DNA from: Daphnia carinata
Taxonomy: Eukaryota; Arthropoda; Branchiopoda; Diplostraca; Daphniidae
Direction of reading: 5' to 3'
DNA: 64,000 nt
Assembly (NCBI RefSeq): GCF_022539665.2
Contig: NC_081333.1
Coordinates: 4,030,001 to 4,094,000, forward strand
Of the stretch, positions 12,759 to 26,619 are shown piece after piece. The notes below the pieces were generated by a model. The model was not told where the DNA came from. It saw only the letters and a program-made list of their open reading frames with translations, and ran no database searches. Numbering within the stretch: position 1 is the stretch's first letter; each line of letters opens with the position of its first letter. The translations under genes and the position numbers were made by a program.

Positions 12759-15700
12759 GATGAAATTTGTTTTTTTTTTCACACCGAGTCCTTTGAAAAT
12801 CGTCCGAATAAACGCACTTTGATTCAGTTTTTTTTTTTATAGTCTGTTGATCAATTGGAGATTGCTGTCGTGAATGCCACGTCGGTTAGCAGAAGTCTCA
12901 ATGACAACCAAAATATATTTCAATATATATTTTTTTTTTAATAATAATAATTAAAAAAAAAATAATAATATTTGGTGTTGGTTGTTTGTTCAAGTTTCCA
13001 GCTCGTCGGGTTGATGGAACTTCACGGCCATGGTTCGATAACCGCAGAAGGTGAAGTAGTTAGCCCGTTTTTGTTTTTAATTAAAACATCAGCAGTTCTC
13101 TTTCTAAAAGCAAAAAAGAAAGAAAAATAAACACAAAATTTAATTTCAATTTCTTTCTGTAATGAAATAAGAAGTTACAATTTCAATTGAGAAACAAAAA
13201 AAAAAAAAAAAAGGGGTGGGGGGAAACGACATCGTAAAAAAAAACAACAAAAAACAAGGAGGCTGAGTAATCCGCCGCTGTTGGGCATTTTATCCTGTGA
13301 AAGCAAATCAAGAGAGTGTGGCCAATAACTCTATATCGTATAGTGTAGGTATTTCTTTATTTTATTTTTTATTCGATCGTTTCGACCGGCTCTTTACGAA
13401 GACCTCCTTCGTGACTAGAATTTCAAATCACGCGGTGTGCGGCAGAAGAAGAAGCGGCTCGGAGGCCAAACAAAAAAAAAAAAAAAAAAAACGATGCCAC
13501 ACCAACTGTATACGCAAGAACTCGTGTGTGTTATAGATTTATGTATAATCGAATCATCCCTTACTATCGGCTACCGGCGGATAAAACACGTAGCGCGTTT
13601 ATAATATTCTTTTGTTTCTTCTTCTTTTTGTTTTTTTTTTGTTTTTTTTCATTGCATCCTCTTCCGCTGTGTGTGCCGTACAATCATGTAGGAAAACCAA
13701 CAAAAGAAGTTCATTTCCATTGAAGACATCAAAATCTATCTTTCGGGGGAGGGGGAGGAGGAGGGAGAGAAAATATTTTATTCAGATATTATGGAATTCC
13801 ATTTGAACTTGACCACCTGTTTTCTTTTGACTAGTAAGAAGATTGGAAAGATATGTTTCTCTGTGTTTTTTTTTGTTTTTTTTTCTTTTATTCAAACAAA
13901 ATATTTCTATTCTCTGTGATTGAATTGATGGGATTTTCTTTTTTTTTTTTTTTTTTTGGAAAAATGTTTTCCTTTGTGCGGAAAGTCAAAAACTTCGCCA
14001 AAACGAAACAACAAAGAGATCAGAGAAAACAGAAAGAAAAAAAAAAAGAAGAAATGTTACCAAAAAAATATATATATCAAAATCCAATCTTCTTTAGATC
14101 AATCTCCTCCCCCCTCCCCAAAAAAAGAAAGATTTTTATTTTTTGCAAGAAATAAAGTGGATAAGCATTTTTTGCAACAAATTCAATTCTTTTGTTTACT
14201 CTATCCCTTTCACCTTCTCCCTGCAGTGTTGACATACAATCATTTCGTCATAGACATTTTTCTTTTTCAATTTCTAAACAAAAAAATAAAATTTCAACAA
14301 GAAAAAAAAAAAAAATATATCCACCAAGCCGGGCACGATCCCCCACAAGTTTTACATTACAACACAAAAAGAAAGAAAGAAGGAAAGAAAAACGGACCAG
14401 TATTTAGCCGGCATTTTAGGTGTACGTGCGCGTACCTCCCAAAAATAAAATATCCGCCCCTTGAATTATGATTTGTTTTTTTTAATTTAAATTTCTTATC
14501 GAAAAATTTCATTCAAATGGCCCACATCTTTAATAGAATATTTTTTTAAAAAAAATGGAATCTACCGTTTAACTACTGGACAGGAAGATAATTGAAAATT
14601 CACTTTATTTAAAGCGAATAAAAAAAAGGGCGCGGTCATGTTGGATTGTTTTTTTTTTTTGTCGGATGCGTTTCAAGAGAAAAATCGTGCACGTCATTTG
14701 ATTAGCGCACAGACGTGAAGATGCCAGTGTCACCAAACTTTTTCTCACCACACCTCCGCTCTAAAAGGTTCTCAACATTTATGGGCAAAAAAAAAAAGAA
14801 CAAACTTTTCCCCCCACAAAACAAAACAGGGCGCGTCCATCATCCCGTTTTGGAACAGTATAATCTCTTCAAGTTCTCAGTGTTTGCGTCTGAAGAAAAA
14901 AAAAAAAAAAAAAAATGGAGCCTTTCAATATGTACATTAGATATTGACACACTCACCCCCCCCCCCCCTATATTTACCTTTAAACGAAAAAAAAAAAAAA
15001 GAAAATTATGGGTGACAATCAGTTTATTATCGTCTGCGTTTCAGGTCGGTGGGGACTTTCTGGCGACTGTTTGAAAAATAAATAAAAATAAGAAATCGGA
15101 AGTTGTCCATAGCCACAATTTTCTTTTCTAAAATGTCACATTTTGAGGACGTGGAGAAGTGATGGAATTTAAAAAAGGTGTGTAATTGTTTATCTATCGA
15201 TTTCGTCATTAAGAAACGGTGTACAAACGTATAAAGTCCACTTCATTTCTTTGCCGATGAATGTTATCACGCTCATTTGTTACACATAGCGGTGACGATT
15301 ATCGGCGTACCAGCGTCCGTACGAGATAAGGTGCGCAAACACGACGAGACGCAGCGAAAAGAAACACGAAAAACCCCTGCTCTGACAAGCGTACCTTTCC
15401 TCTTCTTGCTGATAACGAGGTGGGTCACCTCAAGCGACACATTTCCTTCAGTCTCGCATATAAATTTTCTTGTTTTTGTTTGTAATGCGATAAAAGGTCA
15501 TATTTAAAAAAATGGGACGTCATCATTCAGTGGAAATAAGAAACGAGTATTCTTATCGCCATTTTAATTCAATCCGATGAGAAAAAAAAAGAAAAAGCCA
15601 ATTAAGGAATTTTATGGCTACGTTAATGTTTAGATTGTGCAAAGAATTTAATCCCTCGTTTTGCGAGCTCGTTAAAAGAAAAAGACAACGGATTTCCCCA

Positions 15701-15888
15701 AGAATTATTATCTTGTCATTGTGGATTTCCACAACGTTACGTCACACCGCACTAAAGTTCAAATTCCTCGCCAACTTAAAAAAAAAAAAAAAAAAAAAAT
15801 GAATAATGAGTTTTTTTTTTCTCACCTCTATCCTCGGGCCGGTGAAAAATACACACATACACACACGCACACACCGTGTTTTCACCAG

Positions 15889-15920
<32 letters not shown>

Positions 15921-18900
15921 AAAAAAAAGGCCGAAATTTTAAACTAATTGTGACCAACACTTTGTTGTTGTGTATAAAAATGCGCGCAGTTTTAATCGGA
16001 TGTTTTTGAGTACAAACGGATTACATCCGCATCGATAGCAGCCAAAGGTGAACACACACACACAAACACACACACGGACGTACACTTGGGCAGGACCGAC
16101 TACTGGATGCACCGTTCGTTCAGGACTGGTGTCGAGACTCTGAGCCCCAAATGTTCGCTACCGGTCCCACTAGTCCATACAGTCCCAACGGAGTGGGGGA
16201 AGGGAAAAAAACTACAGTGCAGACGACTTGTACTACTACTTCAAAAAAAAAAAAGAAAAAAAAAAAAAAAAAAAAAAAAAAAGGGGAGGAGCCAAAAAGC
16301 CACGCCCATGACGTCTGGTGCGCCGTATCGCGATGAAGTGACGAAACTCTTGTTTTTTTCCTTTCCCATCACGTGATGCAGGTGAAAATGATTTGTGTGC
16401 GACGTTGAGTTTTTTTTGTTTTTTTTTTGTTCTTGCTTCCAAGTGACGAAATATTTTCGTGGTTTCATTGAAAATAAAACGAACAAAAAATAAATCGCAG
16501 TCAAAGGGATCGATATAATCGATCTCAGTCTGATGATGACCATATTCTGATTTATTCTTATATTGCAAAAAAAAAAAAAAAAAAAAAAATCACGTTTTTT
16601 CGTGAGCTGTGTTGCTTGATCGATAGCAAAACAACATTTGTCTCACCCTAACTTTATATTTTTTTTTTATTCAAACTTTGTCGCGTTAAAATACGACGCG
16701 ATAAATCGGAATATAAAAAGAAAAATGGCGATACTGTCTCGACACGACTCGATCGATTATTTAATTAAAAAAAAAAAAAAATAACAACAACAAAAAAAAA
16801 AAACAAGCAAAACAATACATTAATCGAGGTGAATTGGGGACCTGGTTATGGTACATGCGTCAGTCGAAGATAATCAATTTTCAAACGTTGTGCCCGAGGC
16901 GATAAATGTACACGTTTAACCGCACTCGTTTATTGATGATGTACTGATGCCCTTTCAATGTGCGCTCGTCAACACAAAAACATGCACACGAACGAAACGC
17001 GCATCTTTGCACATGGACTCTCCTATTAATGAATGCATTGTACACAGCGACGGTCAACGATGAGCGAACGCATCGAAACGTGGTCAACCTATTTTCAATC
17101 AATTTGCATACACGTCTATCGACAGCGAATGGCTCTCGAAAGATTGGCGTCTCGACACAACGTGCAGATATTAAACCACGTATATACATATATATATATG
17201 CATATATGCAAATAATGCATTTATCTCGAACACGTACACGCGTGCACAGATGATCGATAAACACAACAAAACGCGATTTCGCAGTGAAATTGCGGGATAT
17301 CTCAAAAGTTGGCCGTCACATGTCGACAAACAGAAGCGACCCCGGCGCCTTGATCTATTGATGATACCCCCCACCCCCACCCCCTCTCACCATTTGTGTT
17401 TACGTGTGTGTATATACATATATGCTATATAAAGTGTATCGAATATTTCACTGGACAGCCCCGCAAACTCTGATTGCACGTACATGTTTCATCACTCTGA
17501 TTTTCTCTTCTGATGTCAGTCTGTGCGACTGGGACTCGAAAATGATCGCACCTCGTCAAATGTCCGCGGCTGTGAATGCACTTAACATCCCGCGACATTC
17601 GAAGGCACCGACATCGAGCAGAGCGTGAACTTGTACTGTTTGCAATAACTAAAGGTCTCTCTCCCTCTCTCTCTTTTGCTCGGCACATGTATAACAAATG
17701 ACGGCAGATTGTGAACCCCTCGAGGACACGTGTCAAATACGCCCCCCCCCCCTTCTAAACGCCGGTAAGCTAATTCACGACATATCGATCGAAAACAAAA
17801 GAGGTATAGATATAATTAACAGTGATTTACATATTTTGTTCGATTGATAAATTTCGTGAGCTGCGTATTAAGAGGCTCGGCAAAATGAGAGACGCTGCTG
17901 TCGACACATTTCTAATCAACCCCTTTCCCCGTTCCCCCCATCTATAATACACAAGGCGCAATGGAAGCATCCTGACGAATAATTACGGGGCCTCCTGGAT
18001 TTTCTGATGACGCAAATGCCCTCCTACGCTCATTAAATCATCTCTTTATTGAACTTTATTTTTCATTAAGAATCCATTTTTTTTGTGTGGGGGGGGGGGT
18101 TCAGAAAAATCGTACAGGTTTATGTATGCTAATCAATCAATTAGTAGAATCCACATACAAATTTATCTCTTTCTCTCTGTGTGTGAGCAAGATATTGATA
18201 AACATGTATAGGATGTTATTCTTTCCCCGGCAAAAGACGATCCATTTCCAGGAGAGCTTAGAACGTCGGCCCGGAGAAAGAGATTCGTAATCCAAGACGA
18301 ATGCTGAGCGATTGGATGCCCTTTTATTTTCGTTACAGTGGCATTGTCGAAAAAAAAAAAAAAAAAAAAATATCTTACTTGTCCGGATATGTAGAGACAT
18401 ACGAAGAGGACCACCAAATGATCCTACACACGCACGGCGGTGTCGGACATTGAGCTCCGCTGGGCCACGGCTGGCAAAAGAGGAAATTGGAACGTCTGAT
18501 GGGTGCGCTTTATTAGAATAGAACGACAGGAGGGGGGAGGGGGAGGCAAAGCCTTTTGGATCTAGTCCATCAGTCGTGTGTAATAGCTAATTGGAAATCA
18601 CGCTGGACACACGTTCGGATATTTAAAAATGTTGCAAGTCAAAATCGAATGTGACGCCACATGGCGGCCGAAACGCGACGTTCGTTATAAACGCGCCGCT
18701 TTTATAACGAGGCTATTTGAAAAACAATGTTGACGTATAACACATGAAAAAACAAAACAAGTGAAAATTGTTTCGGATGAGAAAGGCCACGCGAACCATT
18801 AGCTGAGCTTCCATTATTTAGCCTACACTTTTATTGTCCTAGATGTGTAAAGAAAACGTTCTCCTCGAGATAAATAATGGGGGGGGGGGGGGAGAGCTTT

Positions 18901-20200
18901 ACGTACATCGATTGTTGTAGAAAGGCAGCCATTGTGATCGCCTATTATCTCTTACATAGAATATATAGAGTGTATATATATATATACACACACGCGAGCT
19001 GGATTTATACGTAGACCTATTATGATTCGTAAATATAGCAATTGGCTGTTTCGTGTTGTTTGGGTGAGGCCCCAACAAAACACAGCGGCAGGTCTGAAAT
19101 CTACCGGATCAAAAAACAAAAAAAAAATATTCCTCATTTAAGTTGTTCTAGTTTGTTGGGTTCATCGCTGTCGAAGGATTTAAGAAAAGAGAACACACAC
19201 CAAAAAAAAAAAAAAAAATGCCCATTGGTTTCGGTACTCCACCCTGAAATTCCCAAACAAACGAAGAAAATAATAATAATTTGCTTCCTGGACTTTTAGA
19301 AGATTTTAAATAAAAACAAAAAAAAAATAATAATAAAAACTGCCGACACCCTGAAGGCATTTGAGCTAACCGCGAACGCCGACATCGTATCATCGCTGCT
19401 TATGTCTATAGGCTACGGGGCAAAAAGAAGGGGGGGGGGGGTGAAACAAATCATCGAGATGATTGAACAAGATTACACGCAACTCTCATCATTCAATGCC
19501 ATACAACCAGGTATAATAATAATAATTTTTTTTTTTTTTTTTTTTTTTTTTTGGTTTTTCCTCTTTCTTTCTAGAGGGCCCAAAAATTGTTATTACATAA
19601 CATGACCGGCCTTTTTTTTTTTTATCTTCAGTTGGCTTCCTGATCTTATATTACCTGTCTCCCTTCATCTAATTTTTTTCGATCGCATTACATTAAACAA
19701 TGGCCAAATGACGAGAGCTCAATTTTTGTTTTGAAAACATTTTTTTACTTTTGATTCGAAATCCGTCAAGAAATTGTTTGATAACGTATCGATATCATCG
19801 TATCTGATCGATAAAAAAAAAAAAAGACATATTGACGCTGAACGAACCCCCCCCTCTTTGAATCGATTATTCTTGTATACTTTTCGCATGCACAATTTTC
19901 TGGTGGATGCTTTTCGTAATATTTTTAAAGGCTGAGCCTCTTTGTCAAATCTCCTATCTAAAGGTATTTATACATTGAAGCTGAAAAAAAAAAAACAAAA
20001 AAAAACAACAAAAAAATGTCAAACATATTCTGAATATCAAATCAAAATGCCTGGCCATCTCGAGATTTATTCATCGATGTTTATATAGCTAAAGATTATT
20101 ATGTTTACATATAAATAAAAATCTAGCCGTCTTTTGGTAGCCCAACGTATTTAGGGAAAAAAAAATAATGAGATTCATTTTCACAGGTTCGGGATACCAA

Positions 20201-20235
<35 letters not shown>

Positions 20236-23200
20236 AGATGGGAAGGGGGGATAGGAGGAGGATCATTTCGATCTCGCATGATTCATCACACGAGAAATAA
20301 TTTTTTTTTTCTTCCCAAATTTTTGTTTTCGAGTTTCAGGGGGGAAAAAAAAAATGTATAATAAAAACCAAAATTCTTAGATTTTTGTGTAAACGCAGAA
20401 TGTTAGGTGGCGCTGCGTGATGGTCATTTTTTAATTTCGGGATAGTATCAAATAAAACGACTTTTACGGGGCTATTATCTCCCTGTAATGTCTGTTCTTA
20501 TGAATCGATAACATGAAAAAAAAAAGGAACGGATATTAAGAAGCGCCGTTAAGATTTTAATCCATTATTTACTGCCACCTATCGGTAAACAGGAAGCCTG
20601 CCAATGATTTAAGGCCTTTTTTCTGGCAAAAAAAAAAAAAATTGCGAAAAAAAAAATCTCGCGTGAAAACCATTGACGGCAAGTGTTCGCCTTCATCAAC
20701 AATTGATTTATTCAACAACAACAAAATCAAATGAATTCAAGAGAATTCCAAGCGAAAAATCAAAATAATTTGATTTTTGTTTTCCATTGTTTTCCTTCAT
20801 TGTGCCCTGGGCGTGCGTAATACACACAAACGCTGGATAGATAAACGCCCAGAAACTGTTACAAATCAAAGAGTTTGCACGAATTGTTTTAGGAAAAACA
20901 AAAACAAAACGAACCCCCTGTAGTTACTCCCCCCCCCCCCACGCGTCAAGGTGTTGTTTAATATTTCAAGATTTATTTTCAAACAATTTTCTTCTTTGTC
21001 TATAAAGCCTTAATCAGAGGCAATGTATTCAAACTTTTTTATTTATTTTTTTTTAAAGGGTGAGATTTAGGGCCCCATAATATTCACCGATTTATTATAA
21101 GGCGGCGTGCGTCGGCCATTAACGGAGACTCTTTGACACTCCTTTTTTTTTCTATATTTACCTACGCCGTGTAATTTCTATAGGGAAATTGAGAAGGATC
21201 ACTCCCTTTGTGATGAGCCATTTTTCTCAAACATCTCAAAAATTGAATCTAATGTTTAAAAAAAAAAAAAAAAAAATGCATGTACACATACATACACCAA
21301 ACCCACGCGTAGAGCCAAAAAAAAGGGATTCATGTTTCTAATCCAATTTTCGTGTCTTTATGTTCATATTAACCACGTCGTCATTGTCAAGAAGCCTATA
21401 ATGAATAATACAGCAAGGATCAATTCGCCTGTCACTGCCTTGTACCAACAAAGGTCCACGGGTTGGACTTAAAAAAATAAATAAATAAATAAATAAAAAG
21501 AGATTGTCGTCTAGAGAAAGGGGAAAAAAAAAAAAAAACTAAAGAGAAAATTCATTTGACCTTTCCAACGCTGCCATCAAACCGTTAAAGCCTTACATAT
21601 TTTGTTGTTACGTCTACGTAGCTTTTAAGGGTTGTCCCAACCTACACTTTGTCGCGCAAAAGAAAAAGGAAGAATCAAAAACCCCATCCGCTGATGAAAG
21701 CCCTTAACTTTTGGTTTGGAAATTCATAATCGAATTAAATTTTAATTCATCTCTTTTTTTTTTGTTTTCCTTTTTTTTCAACAATATATGCACGTATATC
21801 AATGTGCATGTATGTATATGAAGAGGACTTGAGGAAACAAAAGAGGCATAGAATATTTGCATAATTTTTTTTTTTTTTTTTTTGTCCCGGGCTCTTGACG
21901 GGATTCGTGATACGGGTCGTGCAACGACACCTTTCATCAAAAAGTATCCCCCCCCCCCCACCTAAAAAGAAAATCCCATGTTACATCCCACCCTTTTCTC
22001 AACTCATCGATTTATTTGTTTTCAAGGAAACAGGGGGGTGGTGGCCCTTTCACCTACATGTCTCGGGAGTAAAAAGAAGAAATCAAACAAGATTGTGAAA
22101 GACGTGTTGAAAACAATAGGGAGTGGTTTGAACTTTGGCGTTTTTTTTTGTTTTTCATGTTCAAGTGAGTGGGTTACGATAGCCCCTAGCGAACTGGGAA
22201 AAAACTAAATCGAATAAAGTGATAACATTTCGTAGTTGGCATCAATTTTATCGGATTTTTCACGTGATATAAAGAGGGAGGGAAAAAAAATGATTCAACC
22301 GTTGGCGGTTGAACTCACGCTAGCCGCTCGTTGCGTTGCTTTAAATTATAAATGTCCCCTCCCTCCCCCCCCCCGTCCCTCTCCTCTCTCTCTACATATT
22401 GATATTTGAATTATAGACGTAATATCTGAACGAAACAATATGTGTGTGCAGTAATATTATAGCATTACCATCACGAACTGCATATCGATTTCTTTCGATT
22501 ATTGGCTCCCCCCCCCCCTTCCCCGTCTTATTCGAGTTTAAATAGACTCCAATCATATAGACTACAGGTTTTATTGGGAGCGACATCTAAAATCACTCAT
22601 TTCGAGTTTGTCAATAAGCAGGGTTTTTTTTTTTTTTTTCTTCAACAAACTGATGGGACTAAACGTATAAAATTTTATAGACCTGCTAACATTGCCTTAG
22701 GGTCCCCCACATGAAACTCCGCATTTCTTTTGGTTGAATTCTTTTCCAACAATATAACCCTTTCCTTTTGTTATGAAACAGTTCGAAAAAGAGATAAGGA
22801 AAAAAAAAAAAAATAAATTTTTTTTGTTTGTTTGTTTGTATTGGCTCCTGCCAAAATGGATCCTTTCACACGGGTCCCTTTTTATTATTATTTTTTTTTT
22901 TCTCTGTAGGAGGTCCCGTATTTTTTTTTTTGTCCCTTTTCTCTTGTAAGAACCGAACATGCAAATGGTTCACAGGTCTCTTCTCTTGTGTCGATTCGTT
23001 GCATTCTAAAAATGCCTGTGTTACTGTGTAAATGTCTCTTCTTTTTTTGCACGTACAAAAAAAAACCCCTTTCGTCTTTTGAAGAAAAAAAAAATGTAGG
23101 GACATACACAAAAAAAAAAAAAAAAAGAAGAAGAGAGGTATGCAAATATTCTTTTGATGTGATACGGTAAACATGTAGCGGTTGATTCGCTGCAAGAATG

Positions 23201-25195
23201 TTGACCACCGCCGAGCCCTTCGCAGCCAAAACTTGTACGATTTCATTGCATTTCGAAATATCCGCATTTCAGAGCGCAATCGAATCGAATTATTCAAATT
23301 GTTTGACGCACTTGTATAGATAAGCAAACCACGTCACACTGCTTGTATAAATAGACCGAGGCGAAAGAGGTCGTAGAGATGCTCTGATAAAAGAAAGTCC
23401 GATGGCTTAATTCAATTAGAGTGTCTATGATCCCTCCATTTAATGTTATACCTTCAAGTCAATCACATTAAGATCCATAAAACCTGAAAACATCCAAGAG
23501 AACCTGATACATACATACAATAAAAAAAAAAAAGGGAGGACGCGACGACGTTCCATAACGACGAGAATAGCACACGAAGTGCAACATTAGCAACGAATAT
23601 AATGTAATAAACAAGACGCACGGGGGGGGGGCTCGTATCAATGGACGGCGTCATTATGTATCGATTATTGGCCGAGGTCCAAACATAGTTGTAGACAAGT
23701 CTTTTTCTATGTTTTTTTTTTTTTCTACGACAAAGGAAACAAAAGTTGTGTAGCTACTTCTTCCGTTCTTGCCGAGCGCAGTTTCCTCAATTGTTCGCCG
23801 ACCGGAAGTTAATTCCAGAGAGGGAAAAAGAAAAAACAGGAAAAATCAAGAAGAATACCCAAACTCAAAACTAAAGAGTTTCAATCTATTAAAAGAAACA
23901 GTACGGGATGAACAAAGTTTGTTCATTCAACGTTCATGAATGTGTGACATGGTGAGTTTTCAATCGATTAGACAAGAAAAAAAAAAAAAAAGTCTTCAAC
24001 ATGAAAAATATTTTCCATTTTGAAAAAAAAAAAGGTAAATTAATTTATTCATCCGTAATGTGGAAAACTACCGGATGCGATGCAATGCCTATTCATATTT
24101 TTTATTATTATTATTCATTCTTTTGACCATAGAAAAAAGATTCCATTTCCCCCCCCCCCCCTCCTAATATTTGCTAATTATACACGGTCAGATGGTCGGG
24201 GCAATATGGCGCACTAGTATTTCATCAACCGCATATTCCTAGAGTGTGAAGAGCAGATCGGCTCGTACGGGGCTAATATCTACGTAGGCAACGCAAAGAT
24301 ATCGATCGTAATTGGCTGGGGAGATATTTGCATTTTGTTCTTTACTGAAGGGAATTCCTATTGTAGCAAGAAGAGAGAAAACAAAAATTGAAAGTCCTCT
24401 TTTTTTTTTATATTCTAACATGATTGATGTAATATGCCCTTCATGAAAGTGGCGCTACTGCAGACAGCAGCTATTTCAAAAAGAATTTTTTATTGACGTT
24501 GATAGTTGCACGTGTTCTATTTTGGACGCAAAAAAAAAAAAAAGAAAAAGAACGTAGCACGGCAATATCGAAACTTGTGACGTACACCCCCAAATGTCAA
24601 TGTCATGACTTTTTTTTCAGGGAAAATTACTCACTAATATGAAAGAAAGAGCTTCTTCTTTTGTATTAGCCCTGTTCTTGGAATCATGTATGACGAAATC
24701 CTTCCAACTTTTTACACGACCGAGTTCTTTCAATTGAGTTACGTAAGAGAAAAGTGGCAGAATATCGTGCAACATAGACGCAATTAGGCATTTTTTTTTT
24801 TACGAGCTAAATCAGCTTTAAAAGCACGAAATCGAAATTTATTCAAATTCCGAACTGCAACAACGTTTCAAACATTGTTGCATTCTCGGTTAAAAAGAAA
24901 AGATTCTCTAATTTTATTCATTGTTGCGCGTATTATAATTCCGAAAGGTGTTTGGTCAAAATCTTTCTCCCCCCACCACAACTGAAAACAATTCTCGAAA
25001 CGAACCCGAAATCCCTCGCATTTCCATCAACATACCAAAGCTACTCTCTTGTCTTTTACTTTCACCCCCCCCCCCCCCCCCCCCCCGAAACAAAAAAATA
25101 GATATCTATAACTAGAACCTAATGAAATATTCAGGAGACGCGCTGTATGGAATCTTTTCATCGCGTCGGAAACCCTCCCAATTTCTTCTTCCGTG

Positions 25196-25229
<34 letters not shown>

Positions 25230-26495
25230 TGAGAGGCAGGGAGAAGATTTTATTTGAGTGTTAAAAACTTGCGTGCTGTTTGTATACATACAAATTAGAG
25301 GGAAAAAAACGTGGGGGGGAGAGAAAAAAAAAGACGCTAAATATATGCCTAATATGCGCACCTGGACTGCAAGAAAATATTCCCCCCACACCTGTCGGCA
25401 AGCCCACACACAAAGGGTTTTTCTTTTTTTTTCCTTCTTTCCAATGTTTGTCTTTGATATTTTGTTTTTTTTCTGTTATTATTTATCTACATAAATTTTT
25501 TTTAAATAGAAGGTTCACACGGGGCGGCAGGGCACAACATTTAGGAAACGCCTTGTTCATGTTTCCCGCTTTTTCAAAAACGTTTTTTTCGAGACGGTCG
25601 AAACACAAAAAAGCAGAGACAGAGATGTATCGAAGTTTGATCACATTTATAGGTTATTGCATAGCAATCCATTTTTGTGAAAGAGCTACAAATAAAATCG
25701 TATTTCATCACCCCGTAACCCTTTTGCCTGCATTCAAAATGACGACGACCCCACGTTTCGAAAACAAATAAAAGCAAATGCGAACAAATTTCTTCATTTA
25801 AATGGAGACCTCACAAGAATCGAATGAAATATCGTTCGTTTCTTCAACAACATTTCTCGTATTCGTTCAGTTTTTTTTTTCTTTAATGACACAAGAGCAA
25901 TCAGCCTAGAGCAGTTTTCATATTTATGGCGTCTATATCATCGATTATATGGACAAAGGAAATACAAAACAAAAGAAAATCGTTAGACAAATCAACGCCC
26001 CCTCCATCATGAACGCTACATCCCCGAAGTCGATAATAATAACAAGGCTCGTCATTTTCTCTGCTTTGTTTTGTTTTTGCCCCTTTCATGGAAGGTAGTT
26101 GATCATCGTTTTGAATAATCATCGTCATCATCTACGAGCACAAAAGTTTGTGGGGAAAAAACAAAAACGCATCGCGAGATGATCGAGAAGACAAGTTTCA
26201 CGTAGTTTTCAAATGAGAAAGATCACCTTGACCATGGACTTTCAAAATGATTACACAAATAGCCAATGCTTTTAACTGACGCACCATCGGAGCTGTTGAT
26301 TCAATCTCTAATATTAAAAAAAAAAAAAATAAATAAATTTATTAAAAAAACGTGTTGTTAAAGAAAATTGGATTGAATTCACAGCTGTTGCACCTGTGCC
26401 ACAATTTCAGGCCTACTTGTTACCTTGTAAGGAAAATGACTTTCTAAAAAAAATAAGTTTCTTGATTTTTGAAAAAATTATTTCCATTCCCTGTT

Positions 26496-26509
26496 GTTGC
26501 TACAGCAAC
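26496..26509. promoter_or_regulatory. X-box-like palindrome (candidate RFX site)
   Basis: GTTGCTACAGCAAC: two 6-bp arms around AC. It fits the RFX X-box pattern (GTNRCC, short spacer, RGYAAC) except for one T in the left half. It lies about 1.1 kb beyond the 3' end of the SEC14L array in relatively repeat-poor DNA, with no recognised gene beside it. Binding is inferred from the motif only. Confidence 0.3.
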
Positions 26510-26611
26510 CAGAGAGCTGACAGCTCAGCGAAAAAAAAATAAAAAGGAAATATCATGACCCAAAACATTCCACCATAGGCCTATTGAGTTGTATAGTTCG
26601 TTCTCCTACCG

Positions 26612-26619
26612 TATAAATA
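26612..26619 (+). promoter_or_regulatory. TATA-box-like element, no assigned gene
   Basis: TATAAATA followed by repeat-poor sequence, with an ATG about 65 nt downstream that opens only a 12-codon frame. A second TATAAATA is at 23346-23353. Such octamers are expected by chance in AT-rich DNA, so this is only a candidate promoter. Confidence 0.2.

Noticed and set aside
13010-13060. ggttcgataaccg resembling a tRNA B-box
   Set aside because: No matching A-box, acceptor stem or anticodon arm could be drawn around it.
16881-17264. 127-codon minus-strand ORF in the gene desert
   Set aside because: The translation is rich in residues from TA/CA repeats (I-Y-A-Y-I-Y-M-Y), with no domain pattern or splice context; probably chance.
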